DNA from: Blasia pusilla | Taxonomy: Eukaryota; Marchantiophyta; Marchantiopsida; Blasiales | Assembly (NCBI GenBank): GCA_050084515.1 | Contig: CM114271.1 | Coordinates: 48,112,001-48,176,000 of the forward strand | Direction: 5' to 3' | Length of the DNA stretch: 64,000 bases | Part shown: positions 39,972 to 52,005 of the stretch, one piece after another | Position numbering within the stretch: position 1 is the first letter of the stretch | Layout: each line of letters opens with the position of its first letter | Program-made: the position numbers and the translations under genes | The notes under the pieces: generated by a model | Seen by the model: only the letters and a program-made list of their open reading frames with translations | Databases searched by the model: none | What the model was told of the DNA's origin: nothing

Positions 39972-40420
39972 TCATCTCCTACTACTATGTTCTTGTAAAA
40001 AATCCATGTAACTCCACATGGAACTAATATTGTCTGCCCCCCAAAGAGGTACTATGTCCCTTGAAAGGACCAAGGTTTCACGCGGACTTGTCCGTGCAAG
40101 CTCGGGTACGGGCTCCATGAGCTCGTGGCCCGCACCCGAGCCCGCTCCGGACCGCAAGCCCGCCCCCTGCGACCCCCCCTTTCGGCCTGCATGCGGGATT
40201 GCAAGCCTGCCCGCCGTAGCCCTTCGACCGTCGTCCCCATCGTAGCCCGCCGTCAACAGCCTAATCATTGGCGCCCATGTGCGGGCCCGTATGGAGCCCA
40301 TGTCTCGTGAACCCTGGAGGGACACATGGTGGCCTAGGAGTGGTTGGGCCAAGTTCAAACTTGGCCCCATCCCCCTCCCCTCCTACTAGGAATTTTGGAG
40401 AAATCCCTTGGGTGCCTTTT
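39972..40420. other. GC-rich island in AT-rich surroundings, unexplained
   Basis: Bases 40080-40330 are unusually rich in G and C with many GCCCGC words. Open frames here on both strands are low-complexity (Gly, Ala, Arg, Pro) and probably spurious. It could be part of an LTR or a short interspersed element. Confidence 0.35.
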
Positions 40421-40977
40421 GGGGATACTTGGATTTTATTTGGGACCAACTTGGATATTTGCGCTCCTTGTTGCATCCTAAGGAAACTCCAATTGACTCC
40501 ACATTAGGTGAGTGTTTGTGAATGTGGAAATCTCTTGTTTCACTTGACTTTTTTGGTGATTTTGAGATTTCCGATTCATAGACCGGTGTTTTGATTTGTT
40601 TCATTGGTTCTCCTTAGCACATTAGGGATGTGGAGGTGATCAATGAACCTTATCTTAACATGCCCATATCTACCTAATCCCTTTGAGTGCCCAACCCTAA
40701 ACATAGACCGACGTTTCATCATTCACGCACCCGTACATTCTAAGCCGTTGTTTTAGCATCTCGCGTGATTATCTTTTCGGTATTTTCTTATCTCAACTCG
40801 TACATTTCTTTCCCTTTTATTTTTAAAAGATTTTCTTATCTTCTTCATCTGAGGGAAATTTCTAGTGGGGCTAGGTCATTGAGAGCGAGAGAGAACCAAA
40901 ACAAGTCCAACGTTGGTGCCAAGAGGCAAAGAGAAAATTCGAGGAATGATTTTAACATGGTCGTAAGAGAGGCATGG

Positions 40978-41123
40978 TGTCTCACCAGGTAATACATGGC
41001 CAGCACACAATCCAGGTGAAAATGTTGCTAGTTCCACCAGTTCGGTCCCATGTAAGAGCTTAGGGCCAGATCAAAAGATCAGATCTACAAGATGTACTCC
41101 TTAACAGCTGTAAACCCCACAGG
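40978..41123 (-). mobile_element. Inverted terminal piece of the 36.9-38.0 kb LTR
   Basis: The reverse complement of 37869-38014 matches at about 90% (shared words gctggccatgtattacctgg and ggaactagcaaca). It starts precisely at the LTR end and is joined directly to gag-like sequence of the third gypsy element. Confidence 0.8.
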
Positions 41124-42296
41124 AGTTCCAAGAAATTGTTCTGGCTGTCACCACGAGGTCCAAGAGTCAGACCGCGGGGACCCCCAAGGCAGGGAAAGGT
41201 GCCTCGTCTTCGCGCGAAGCTAAGGACCCCAAGACAAAAAGTGTCGACGCCTTCCGCGTCGAGAAGGCCATTCTAAAAGGCGATGTTGACCCGGCCTTCG
41301 ATCAAAGTCACCCTAAGTACTTCCATCAAGATATCGAGGACCAAATTTGGGCTCAAGTGCGTCAGGATCAGGGACCAGAAGGGAGGCAGACCACAGAGAA
41401 GACGAGAACCGGAATGACTCCTGCAGTGCAAGCCATCGCGACGTCACCGCTGGTCTTAGAAGCCTACGACTTACTCAGGAACTTGGCGTCAACCCCAGCC
41501 AATATAACCTTGCTGCAATTATTAATGGATAACCCGGTGTACGGCAAAATTTTGCAGCACCGGAAGATAATCCCTAGAAAACCCAAGAAGTCTGCAAAGC
41601 ATCTACTAGTAGTGGATCTGTTCCGTATCGAAGTGGAAGACTTGGGAGCACCAGAGGTAGAGGTGGAGATTGAGGGACACACCACTAAGAAGGTTCCCAT
41701 TGACTCACGAAGTGAAATTAAAATTATGACAGAACAGACAGCTCGGGCACTAGGATATACGGAGTACGAGCCCAGCGATAAGTATCTGCGGTTTGCAGAT
41801 CAGTCCCGAAAGTGAACCCTCAGACAACTCACTCAGATCCCGACCATGCTCGGCAGGGTGCTATTTAAGTTGGACTACTTAGTATTGCAGCCCCTAACAA
41901 CCACTGGCTATCCTTTGCTCATTGGAAGACCCTGACTGTATGGTGCAGGAGTGACTACGGATTGGAAAAGGAGACGTTTCACGTTCCAGGCTCCGGACCA
42001 GGTCTCCAAGCGGCTCATCAAGCTGTCATGGAAATCACGACCACTCCAAGGAGAAATGCCACCGACCAACGAAGGCTATACGTCAGATCAAGAGCAAACT
42101 ACAGCTACTGAGTCCTCGTCCAATGTGTATTATTTAGAATGTTACGAAATAGACGAGGAGTCGATACCTAGCAAACAGAAGTCGAACCGAGAAGAAGAGA
42201 AGCTGGGTCATAGCACATTCCAGTTTACAAAAAGTATGGTTCAAGAAAAAGGACTACATACAGGTCTTAATTACAGGTCAGAAGTCTCTACGCCTC
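41124..42296 (+). pseudogene. Third gypsy element: gag end and aspartic protease
   Basis: The plus-strand text VDAFRVEKAILKGDVDPAFD at about 41246-41305 belongs to the gag side. The frame 41357-41815 carries an aspartic-protease-like segment EVEIEGHTTKKVPIDSRSEI, then KIMTEQTARALGY. The catalytic D-S/T-G triad is DSR here, a Gly-to-Arg change that should inactivate the protease. TGA at 41813-41815 ends the frame. The next pieces (QIPTMLGRVLFKLDYLVL, PLLIGRP) belong to the usual protease-RT linker. The protease would have cut the Gag-Pol polyprotein. Confidence 0.7.
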
Positions 42297-44126
42297 TTGG
42301 CAGATTTGTCTCCCACCGAACTCATGAAGTATAAAAGATTATTGTTTGAGTATTTGGATGTGTTTGCATACTCCATGGATGAAATGACAGGAATTCTAGC
42401 ACAATATTTTGAACACCGAATTGACCTAAAAGAAGGTGCGGTCCCGGTACGAATGAGGCAGTTTCGCCTCAACCCGAAGTACTCGTTGTTAGTCAAGGAT
42501 GAGATCGACCAGCGTCTCGGGGCAGGAATAATTTATCCGGTGTTAAGTAGCGAGTGGATGTCTCCCATTGTGATTGTACCCAAAAAAACAAACGGAAAAA
42601 ATTAGAGTGTGCCAGGATTATTGGAAATTGAATGCGGCCACCTTAAAGGACCATCACCCCCTACCTTTCACTGACAGTATTTTGGACAAAGTTGCCGGCC
42701 ACGAGCGTTATACCTTTCTGGATGGATACTCGGGTTATAACCAGGTATCCATACGAGAAAAAGATCGGCCCCTCACCACTTTCACCACGGACTGGGGAAC
42801 TTTCGCGTATCGCGTGATGCCCTTTGGGTTATGCAATGCCCCAACTACATTCCAACGAATGATGATCTCCATCTTCCAAGAGTATCTGCGGAAGTTTGTT
42901 GAAATTTTCCTGGACGATTTTTGTATCTTCAGTACAGAAGCCGAACACTTGGAAAAATTAGAATTAACCCTTGCTCGTTGTCGTGAAGTGCATTTGTCCC
43001 TTCATCCGGAAAATTCGTATATTGCTATGAAACAGGGATTTTGTTGGGACACAGAGTGTCGGCTCAAGGAATTGAAGTCGACAAGGCCAAGGTGGATATT
43101 ATCGTCGCATTGGAACCACCCACCAATCTCCGAGAATTGAGAGGATTCTTGGGACACGTCAGATATTATCGACGGTTTATTAGAGATTATGCGGTGAAAG
43201 CAGGAGCTCTTACTGCATTACTTAAAAGAGCTACCGAATGGGAGTGGACCCCACCTTGCCAAGCGGCATTTGACGCTTTAAAGGGAGCATTGCAAAAGGC
43301 TCCTGTACTATGGTCCCCCGATTGGACCAAACCCTTCCACGTATATGTGGACACATCCTCGTTTGCCATTGGAGTGGTGCTCAGCCAACTGGATGAAAAC
43401 AAACATGACTTTCTGGTTTACTACGCAGGTCGGCAACTATCTTCAACGGAACAGAAATATACAACTACCGAACGAGAGGCGCTAGGCATGGTCTTCTCGT
43501 GTAAAAAGTTCCGACACTATTCATTAGGGTATGAATTTGTCTTCCATGTCGATCATTTTGCGCTCAGACCATTAATGGTGAAGGTAGACCTGTCTGGTCG
43601 CATTGCGCGATGGATCCTGCTGCTCCAAGAATTCACATTCAATGTCGTTCACCGTGCCGGCAAGGTTCATACCAATGCAGATTTTCTTTCCCGGTTGAGG
43701 ATGACGAACGCGGACCTGGCACAATCCGTCGATGACACCTTTCCCAACGAAGACCTGTTCCAGATCAAGGAGGACCGGTTGTGCCAATCTTTTTATGAGG
43801 ATATTTTGCGTTTTTTAATTACTCTGCGACTTCTCACCCCTATGACAGCGGAGGAACGAGCAGTTTTCTTACATAAGGTAGGACCATATGAGATATGTCA
43901 GGGGATCCTATTCAAATTAGGTGCGGATGAAGAGTATCGGCGATGCTTGGAAGCAGAAGAAATCCCCCACGTCATCAGAGCCATGCATACGGCTGATTCT
44001 GGTGGACACTATGCTGTAAAAAATACCGTTAAGAAAATCTTGGCCGCACGTTACTGGTGGCCAACTATATACAAAGATGTAGGTAACTTTATCCAGAGTT
44101 GTGATGCCTGTCAAAGAGCAGGTTGA
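42297..44126 (+). pseudogene. Third gypsy element: reverse transcriptase, RNase H, integrase zinc finger
   Basis: RT starts in 42297-42605 (RIDLKEGAVPVRMRQFRLNP, WMSPIVIVPKK). A frame change leads into 42574-43140, with YTFLDGYSGYNQVSIREKD, FAYRVMPFGLCNAPTTFQRM and the catalytic box FLDDF (Asp codons 42913-42918). A second frameshift leads to 43041-44126: RGFLGHVRYYRRFI, RNase H strands FHVYVDTSSFAIGVVLSQ, QKYTTTEREALGMVF and FHVDHFALRPL, then the integrase HHCC region (MHTADSGGHYAVKN...YWWPTIYKD...SCDACQ). Domain order and text are Ty3/gypsy. Catalytic residues survive but two frameshifts block a full product. Confidence 0.9.
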
Positions 44127-45057
44127 CCAACGGCAACCTCGCGGTGGCCTTTGGTACCCATCATGCCCCTAGCTCCTTTTGAAAAATGGGGTATTGACTT
44201 TGTGGACCCTATCTCCCCCGCTACTCGCCAAACACGGCGGAAGAATGTCCTTATAGCCACCGACTATTGTACCAAGATAGTCGAGGCGGTGGCCACGCAA
44301 AAAGATGACAGTGAAGCAGTGGCCAAATTTTTATACAAGATGATTATCACTTGGTATGGCTGCCCATTGGAATTAGTAAGTGATTGTGGCACTCACTTCT
44401 TAAACAAGACTATTGAGTCTCTAACTTCCCACTTTCTCATTAAGCATTGAAAAACCACGCCCTACAACCCTAAAGCCAACGGGTTGACGGAAAAATCTAA
44501 CGGCCTGATCTGCGGATATTGAATCGATTGACACTAACGTATTCATATGATTGGGACATGAAAATCGCCGCGGCATTGTGGGCATACCGAACATCTGAGG
44601 AGGTTACTACAAAGTATACCCCGTTCTTCCTGACTTATGGCGTTCATCCCTTGACACCTATTGAATGGAACCCACTTATTGAGTATTGGAAGGAACGAGA
44701 ACGGAGGCCGTTGGTGAAGTTTTCCAAGGAAGGAATGAGACCTTAGTTGCATTGGAAGAAGCACGCACGTTAGCTTTACGCCAGACAGAACATGTGCAAA
44801 ATGAACTCAAGCAACGTTACGATCGACATCTCCGGCCACAATCTATAAGCGTTGGAGACTTGGTGCTGTTGTACGATAACCGGTGGCTCAAGTTCCCCGG
44901 AAAATTAAAATTAAATTGGATGGGACCCTATCGGGTATTGGCCATCTATGATAACGGATCACTACAGTTGGGGAGCTTGCAAGGAGAATCCCTGCCCACT
45001 CGTGTCAATGGAATGCATGTTCGTCGATATTATGAGCCTCAACCCTACACGGACTGA
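44127..45057 (+). pseudogene. Third gypsy element: integrase core and C-terminus
   Basis: A TGA just after CQRAG and another at 44448-44450 interrupt the integrase. The DDE residues are visible as WGIDFVDP (first Asp), ELVSDCGTHF (second Asp) and KANGLTEKSNGL (Glu). The C-terminal part (44686-45057) reads GDLVLLYDNRWLKFPGKLKL, then NWMGPYRVLAIYDNGSLQL, a complete GPY/F module. It ends at a TGA after RRYYEPQPYTD. The enzyme would insert the cDNA into the genome. Confidence 0.85.
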
Positions 45058-45245
45058 AAGAGGAGGAAGGGGGTGAGCGACTGCCTCAAGCTTTGCAAAA
45101 GCACGAGGATACTGGGACTTTGCAAAGCGTGATGGATGGGAGCTTTGTAGAAGCGCGAAGCACAAGAGTTCTTGAGCTTTGCAAAGAAGTGAAGCGCCAA
45201 ACTAACTCTTACAGTTCCGGCGCCAACACCAACAGACGCTGGGAC

Positions 45246-45252
45246 TATATAA
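45246..45252 (+). promoter_or_regulatory. TATA-like box between pol and the extra ORF
   Basis: TATATAA in gggactatataagcgtccct lies 190 bases after the pol stop and just before the first extra-ORF frame. Its use is inferred from sequence only. Confidence 0.4.
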
Positions 45253-45270
45253 GCGTCCCTACGGAACCAG

Positions 45271-47062
45271 ATGGGTATTTTCATGGACAGGGTCAACACA
45301 AAGTTGCGGAGCAGACCAAAGCGGGGCGTTCACCGAGATCGACATACCAGCATGCCTCGTGAAGACTCCACGCCCATTCTGCGACGTGCGGCCATGCCTA
45401 TGGTCAAGTTGTCCCCAGAACTGGTCGAAGCATTGGAAGAGCGATCTTTGGCGACTTTCTTTCAATCTAATTGGACATTGACATCAGGAGAACTCCTCGG
45501 GGAGCTTCGCTCCTCAATTGCAGCAGCCAAGTTTTGAAGAAAGGGTCTTCACTATTGAGCTCAGCCCCAACAATGGACACCGGATGATTGGCGAGCCACT
45601 TATATGCTCCCGGCTGCTCCAGAGTATGAGTATGATACTGAGGCCCTAGTAAAACACGAAGATTTATTGGCACTTGGTTGTGTCACATCTGATCGTTTGG
45701 GCAGGAATGGTTATAAGGCTGCGTCGTTGTCTCCGCCATTGTTTGGACAGTTTTGTAAGCATTTGATGATGTTATTTTATCCCGCTCGATCTTACTACCT
45801 AACAAATAAGCTCGTCAGGATGTGCTATATCCTTTGGAATCAGCACCTGGACCCCGAACCACCGGGAGTCGACTTCGCTTCCTTTGTCGACGGGCACGTA
45901 AGAGCAATGGTGGAGGCGCTTCATCCGAGCACGAAGTCATTCTTATCTCCTTTTTTAATCCATCTATATATTCATAAGCAGGAATTGACGGCACACGAAG
46001 CGCTCGATTGGTCGCAGGTCACTCCCATCCGCTTACCAAGAAAGAGCGGAGCGGCCACTAGTGGGAGCCGTGAAGTCACACCGCCATGCAAAGCAGCCCT
46101 AAGGCAACATCCGCATACTTCGGCTTCAGGCAAAGTCGAGGAATTCACCCAACTGCCGAGACCGAAGCGCGGCAGGGTCAATTTCAAAACACCCTCGGAA
46201 CTAGAACCTGCCACTCATGAGGACTCCGACGAGATGCCTTCGTGCTAGCCATCACCGTCCAGCACTTCGTCTCATGTCCTAGACAACCAACGATATGGTG
46301 TGGTTCCTGAATTTAGGTGTTCCGGTCATGAATCAACTTCAACACGTTCTCCACCTGGACGACACAGCGACGGTGGACGAGTATTTACAAGGCCTAGATG
46401 ACCTCAATTGTAGGGCCCAAGCTTCATCAAACAACGAAGTACAGCAGAAAGCGGTGGAAATAACTCTTCACCTGCGGGATCAAGAACTCGAAGACACGAA
46501 AACCACGCTTCACAAAGTTCAAAGCGACTTAGTCCAGAGTCAGTACGAGGCACGGAACACGCGCCAATGGGAGAGCTTGGAAATTAACCTAGAGTGTGGA
46601 GCTGATCAGTTAGCTTCGCAGGTCAAGGAAGCTTCACAACTGATTCAACAATATCGACAGCAGATGCATCGTGTTCATAACGAATTCAAGAAATTGGCCA
46701 CCCAACATGTTGAATCTTCGAAATTGCTTCAAGAACATCAAGAAACGAACAGAGACTTACTGGCGCAGTGGTCAGAGGTTACAGGGAGGATCGTTGTCTT
46801 GGAGGCAGAGCAGAAGCTACTCAACGAAGTGCAATTAGACCCTAAAGATGTCAAAGAGTTAATCGAGGAAGCATCCAAGAGCTTGGAACAACAAATGAAT
46901 GAAGAGATCGACTATATCAACAAACATTGGAAGTGCCAATTCGACAATTATACGAAGTCTCTTCCAGAAGTTGTGCCCACTCTTTCGATTACTCTTGAAG
47001 ACTTACCATTATTTACTCCATCTGATGTCTTAGTCCAGAATGAAGTACTAGGGAGTAAATAA
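45271..47062 (+). pseudogene. Extra ORF region between gypsy pol and 3' LTR
   Basis: Three successive plus-strand frames (45271-45537, 45604-46248, 46295-47062) fill the space between integrase and polypurine tract. The first two read like a folded domain (LSPELVEALEERSLATFFQS; SLSPPLFGQFCKHLMMLFYP; SYYLTNKLVRMCYILWNQHL), followed by a basic, Pro/Ser-rich linker with PRPKRGRVNF. The third is a long heptad-rich coiled coil (LHLRDQELEDTKTTLHKVQS, YRQQMHRVHNEFKKLATQ). There is no signal peptide or membrane span, so it does not look like an envelope protein. It may be an additional ORF as in some Tat-lineage gypsy elements. One frameshift (near 45537) and one stop (46246) split it. Confidence 0.6.
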
Positions 47063-47230
47063 GTTGTTAATAAATCGCGAGAAAGAATGCGCAATCATAC
47101 CCCCAACATAATCAACAAACCTTCTCCTATTCACGGTCGTTTTGCACCTACACCTGAATTTGATAGTTTAGACGATACTTTTATGGAGTTAGGAGAAACA
47201 TCATGAAGTGTTCGCCGGGGCGCCTCACAT

Positions 47231-48525
47231 TTGGGGGAGGGGGTATGTCATACCCACAATTTTGTACTCTTGAAGAATATATCTTTTTATTCAACGAAGA
47301 CTCTTGTACATTATGATTTTGATTATGATTATTTATTATTATGAGGAAGAATGAGTAAGATTATAGTGAATCACGAAGCTCCTGGGACAAGGCAGAGAGA
47401 TGGAAGATCAAGGATTTGCCTTAGAGGAGAGGAAAATACAATAACAAAGTCTCAAGACTCAGCAAGAAGCTTCGGAACGTCAATGAAGCTCAACGAAGCT
47501 CTGTCTACGAAATGCTTCGCTCTATAACGAAGCATAACGAAGCAGGAAGAAGAGGAGAAAGAAGTACTTTGCTCTTGTAGGAAGCACGAAGAACGAAGCA
47601 CCTGGAACAAGAACCAAGAATGGAGCGCTTTGTCTTCAGATCAGGAGAAAGAGCTTCGTGCTCAAGCAAAAGAGGTCCTGACTTAGCAGCGAAGCGAAGC
47701 TAAGACTGACAGTGATTTCAAGCGGCACATAGTTAGAACAGTTAATATAGGAAGAGACGCAACCCTTTGTATCAAATAGGTAGTTAAGACAGTTTTGTTC
47801 TGCGGATTCATAGGGATCATAGGAAAAGCAAAGAGCACCATAGATCTAGGTAGTTACAAAAGTTGAAGAGACACTAGCTTCATCAAGAATGCTTCAAATC
47901 TTTGGATCACTTCTACTCCAGCGAGTATTTAAGAAGCAAGATAGGAGCCATAATCATTATTCTCTTACGAAGTCCTTATACTGTAGGAATGGTCCGAGCA
48001 AGGGAGTAGTACCCTCTCGAGCTTGTATACACTTTGAAGCTTTCTCATTCTTGATGGAGTAGTAAAGCAACCATTCATTCATTCTGATGTGCAATGCTTA
48101 TGTCTGAGTATTCTTTTTGGGTCTGTAGAGTGAAGAGTGAATCAAGCAAACCTTTCTCATCAATGAAATAATCAACTTGAGTTGTAGGAAATCTGTTTGA
48201 CAGAGAATAGCCTGCCGAGACGGATTGAGTTCCGAAAGTAGGAGAAGCCAACTTTCATGTTGAGGTCTCTGTGAGGTTTTTTGATGTCGAGAGGAAAATC
48301 TACCTGAACATGCTATCAATTCCACTAGAGAGAATCGAGAAAAGATCCTTTGGTACTAAGAAAGATCAGCAGATATTGATACGATATTGAATATAACTCA
48401 TACACATTTAAATACAACTATTACAACATAATTGTAATTTCGAACTCTCTTTTCATCAAACAATGATCCTCTTGGGGATCGAACTTATTAAAACGATTGT
48501 AAAATAGAAACTCTTGTACATTACA
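47231..48525 (+). mobile_element. Polypurine tract and 3' LTR of the third gypsy element
   Basis: ttgggggaggggg (47231-47243) is a typical polypurine tract. The LTR begins tgtcatacccac at 47246 and probably ends ctcttgtacattaca at 48525, giving 1280 bases with TGT...ACA ends. Inside are TATTTAAG (47936-47943) as a U3 promoter and many acgaagc words. The next base is where similarity to the methyltransferase copy at 63640 resumes (tgtcactaccaatggtgg), which supports the right border. No 5' LTR is present. Confidence 0.75.
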
Positions 48526-48579
48526 TGTCACTACCAATGGTGGGTCTGGAACTGGAGCTCTCGGCTTCGGAGGAGAGTT

Positions 48580-48954
48580 TTACGCTCCAACTAGCCAATC
48601 GTAATTTGCCTCTGCCTCCTTGCAAAGGTCAAACAGTTGTTGCCTTCCCTCAAGGTAGAGAATGTTCTTGCCACTCTGCCAGGCGCCTCTGATACTCGCC
48701 CCTGAAAGGCCCACTAAGTCGAACACCAAGTCACCCGACCTTGAGCAGAGCTCGATGAGCGTTTGCATCAGGGCTGGCGACTTTTCCCTTCCTCCAAGTA
48801 ATGGGGTACCGTCTTGCATGAAAATTCCCGGGGGAAAATTGTATAAACTATCTAAGCTGTACCCATCGGAGCATGGATCCACAGGATCCAGGATCTTAAA
48901 CACCTGGAAGCTGTGCTCGAGCCGAACAAAGCAGTAAACATAGGAGTGGTCCAT
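48580..48954 (-). pseudogene. Methyltransferase C-terminal (SAM-binding) exon, copy 1
   Basis: The exon starts after a cag acceptor at 48955-48957 and is phase 0 with the donor at 49458. It reads SYVYCFVRLEHSFQVFKILD, GIFMQDGTPLLGGREKSPAL, then TLIELCSRSGDLVFDLVGLS, GASIRGAWQSGKNILYLEGR. In beta-class N4/N6 DNA methyltransferases the SAM-binding motif I near the C-terminus is KP..L...LI...S..GD.VLDPF.GSGTT...A...GR...G.E. The match is clear, but DPFxGSG is DLVGLSG. A TAA at 48580-48582 replaces the Tyr codon of the 63.6-kb copy, which runs 31 residues further. Confidence 0.7.
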
Positions 48955-49458
48955 CTGTAAAGAAGCACGTTGGAAACAATGTCAGCAACAAACAAAGAGC
49001 TACTTGGCCACTGGTCTACTCTCAGTATGGTGACATAATGTGCAACACGTCCCCAAAGAACTTTGCTTAACCCCAACAAACTTCTTTATAATCCTAACAT
49101 TGGAGCAACCTGTCGGAGTCCGACGGGTTGTTTCACAAGTGTCTTGTGATTTTTTTGTCCATGAGCAACCCGTCGGAAGGCGAAAGGTTGTTCGCTTAGA
49201 GCAACCCATGGTTGGCTAAGAGCAACCTGTCGCTTTCACACGGGTTGCATCATTCCAGAAAATTGCAAAAGCATTAGCACTTGCAACTCGTCGGGTTCTG
49301 ACGGGTTGCATTCACCCAATGGAGACTTACGGTAAATTTGCAACCCGTCTCTTTCAGACGGATCGCAAACAGACCCAGCTCAAAAAATACGACGAGTTGC
49401 ATGCAGAGATGCAACCCGACGGAGAAAGAAAATTTGGATACAAATTTAGATCCCTTAC
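48955..49458 (-). repeat. Intron filled with GTCGG palindromes (copy 1)
   Basis: The minus-strand intron between the two methyltransferase exons carries near-palindromes at 49106-49130, 49166-49190, 49283-49309 and 49338-49370. All have arms related to CAACCCGTCGGA. Confidence 0.75.
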
Positions 49459-51505
49459 CCGAATTTGACTCGTTGCGGATCGGAGTGGGTACTCGTTCTT
49501 GATGACCCACGATTGCGCCATCCTCCACTTCAGGGATCTCTTGACGCATTGGAGGTTGAAGAGCTTGTCCTTGCTCCCTCCAGTCAAAACTAAGAAACAA
49601 TCCGTGTCACTGAGATAAGCGTTTGCAAAGGAAAACAGGAGCGCAATCTGGTCATAAGAAAGAGGGACATTCCAGTCTGGGACTCGGTCGGACGGATTCT
49701 TGTCCCACAAGCGCAACCTCAAGGGCAAATCAGCGACGAGGAGATCCACCGCCACCTCTTCGACCTCCCCATGGACCGTCCAGGGAGCGTGGCCGTTTCG
49801 TTGAAGCTTTCGTCCCAACGTTGTCAATTTTTCGAAGGCGGGTGTTGACGCTTGGGAACTGAAACTTTTCAACTCATCCAGAAGATTCGTGTAGTGAAGG
49901 ATGATGCTTGTCCGGGTCGTTTTTTTTCTATGTCTTCCCAAGGATGATGGAATGTATTCCACATCGTGGTCTGCTCCCTGGGACAACCCTGGCGCCTCTC
50001 ACTTCCGCTTCTCCCGAGTCTACAGTCGGCTTGTTGGGGTCTCTATGACCTCAGACTTTGGTGGAGTTTTTTTTGCGGAGGACCTGGTCCGACCCTCTCT
50101 CCCCGCTCGCCCCAATGATTCTGGCTCTTGCCTTGAATTTTCAGCCTCTCTATGGGAAGACTTGGCCTCAAAATTCTTCGATCCCCTCGCCTTGGCTTTG
50201 AGACCCGCTGTAGATTTGTCCTTGGCGGTGACAACGACCTTGGACACCAACTCTGCTGTCTTGAGGGCTTGCTCCTCTGCATCTCCTTCGAAAAAGTCTT
50301 CAGGCTGCACAAAATTGGGGATATCGTCCCTACCTGCGGCCACTGCATCATAGAGCAGGCGTAGATCTTTCTCAGTTATGTCCTCGGGGTCGTTGAAGTC
50401 CAGCCAAATCGGGAAATTCTCCACCTCCCAATCGGACATGCTTTGAGCCATCTCCATGTCATACATGGAAAATGTCTCTCCATCAGGCGGAGAAGCCCAC
50501 AATTTGCAGGCTGCCGGTATTTTTTGCCATGTACCTCCATTCTTACAATGGACAAGGTACCTGAACACCATGCGTTGGGAAGCTCTTAGTCGAGATGCAT
50601 CGGCCGCATGCTCCTGAAGATTTCGCTTCTTCTTTGCGAAATCCCTTTTTTTTGCCTCTATTTCTTCGTCAAGGTCTGCCTGAGGGAGGATGCGATTATT
50701 GAACATCGCCTTGAAACCTGGGTTTCTTCGGGGCTTGTCCCGCATGTCATCCAACCAAAGTTCAAAATCTTAAGCACTCTCTAGGTTTGCTTCCTCCGGA
50801 ACTGGCTCTATTCTTTTCAGCTCCGCTTGGAGACCCACGAGGATGGACTTCCCGAGAAGCCGCAACGCGTCCCATAATGACCATTCACAGAGCCAGTGGG
50901 AGATCACAGGATCAGAGATACCCGGAGTATGGTGTGCCGCCCTCTTTTGGGCCTCTGTGCCCTCGAGACTGATTTTCATCTGTCGGATTCTCCTAAATTT
51001 GCTAATTCCAGACAAGGCAAATGGATGCATGAGATCGAGAGACACTTTCTCCCCAATCCGACCCTACGGATCTTCATCCCTCTTCCGTTGGCGCTTGATG
51101 ATTACTTTCAGCTCCTTGTAGAAATCAGAGCCAAGTTCGTGGTTGAGAATGACGATGTAGCGCTGCATCTTGCTTGCCGTGTACTTCGTAGCTGCAGATA
51201 CTGCATCATGGATGAACTTTGCACGCTCAGACATAGACACTTTCTCCCTCCGCTCCAGCTCCAATGCATCGCTCTTCTTGGCGGTTAGTATCTTCGACTA
51301 GCAAAGGATTGCCACGGCTGCATCTTGGGAAATAAACTTATTTGCCCAAGTCTTTTTTTTTATTTGAGCACCCTTTGCGAGCATCTCATTTACAAGGGCG
51401 TCGCCCAAGAACCCCTTGTTTATTGCCGGGTGCGTCGTTAGCACTTTCTTCACCCGATCGCAATCCTGGATCCAGTGGTGGGTGACATTCCCCTCCGATA
51501 CAATC
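49459..51505 (-). pseudogene. Methyltransferase central exon, copy 1
   Basis: A ~2-kb exon bounded by a cag acceptor (51506-51508) and a CGG|gtaagg donor (49459/49458). It opens IVSEGNVTHHWIQDCDRVKK and continues through a helical segment (RAKFIHDAVSAATKYTASKM), an acidic segment (WLDFNDPEDITEKDLRLLYD) and a Ser/Arg/Lys-rich linker. Then come EEVAVDLLVADLPLRLRLWD, DWNVPLSYDQIALLFSFANA and CFLVLTGG...WVIKNEYPL, the layout of the catalytic half of a beta-class DNA methyltransferase. The expected catalytic DPPY is DLPL. Several stops occur: TAG near 51300 (Trp in copy 2), TAG and TGA near 49990-50020, and a break near 51050. It is 85-90% similar by eye to the plus-strand copy at 60481. Confidence 0.7.
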
Positions 51506-51840
51506 CTGCACATCCAAACTCAATATTAGAAATTTTGCAATGTACATGGGTTCCTGCAACCCGTCGGACTTCGACAGGTCCTCACAACTGAGGTGCTGTA
51601 AGAGGAGAGGAAGAGAGGAAGAGAGGAGAGAGGAAACTACCTTCAACCGAAATAGATACTTTTTTTTTAAGAAAGTTTCCTCTGATTTGAAGAGAGTTTC
51701 CGTTGGGTTGAAGAGAGGAAACTTTTTGTGTGAATTTTTTTGCACTTTTTTGCTCAGTTATTAAGTAGTCCCACAATTTTTTTTTCTCTTCCATATTTTG
51801 GCAACCCATCTGAGTCCGACCGGTTGCAAATTGCACAAAA
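51506..51840 (-). repeat. Palindrome-bearing intron end and GAGGAA-rich DNA
   Basis: 51506-51590 matches the 3' end of the 59717-60480 intron (gagtttggat.tgcag, ggaacccatgtac, gacgggttgc). Then follows gagaggaagagaggaagaga and another half palindrome at 51800-51830. Confidence 0.6.
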
Positions 51841-52005
51841 TTTACAAAACTGAAAAATCAGTGGAATCATAAGTGTGGAACCAATCACTTTTTCCATCCA
51901 AGGTCTGGAAACAATCTATCATTTGCCCTGGGCTGAATAGAGTTCAAGCTCAAAGTGATGGTTCTTGAAGAATGAAAGTACAATCTAAAACCTCATTTTG
52001 CATCC

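Noticed and set aside
40052-40310. GC-rich open frames on both strands as a host gene
   Set aside because: Composition is low-complexity, all frames are open for the same reason, and no family similarity or splice context is seen.
46295-47062. Coiled-coil frame as a free-standing host gene
   Set aside because: It lies between gypsy integrase and the polypurine tract in the same orientation, so it belongs to the element.
49623-49862. Plus-strand frames over the minus-strand methyltransferase exon (also 49901-50353)
   Set aside because: The minus-strand reading is conserved with the copy at 60481-62514; these are shadows.
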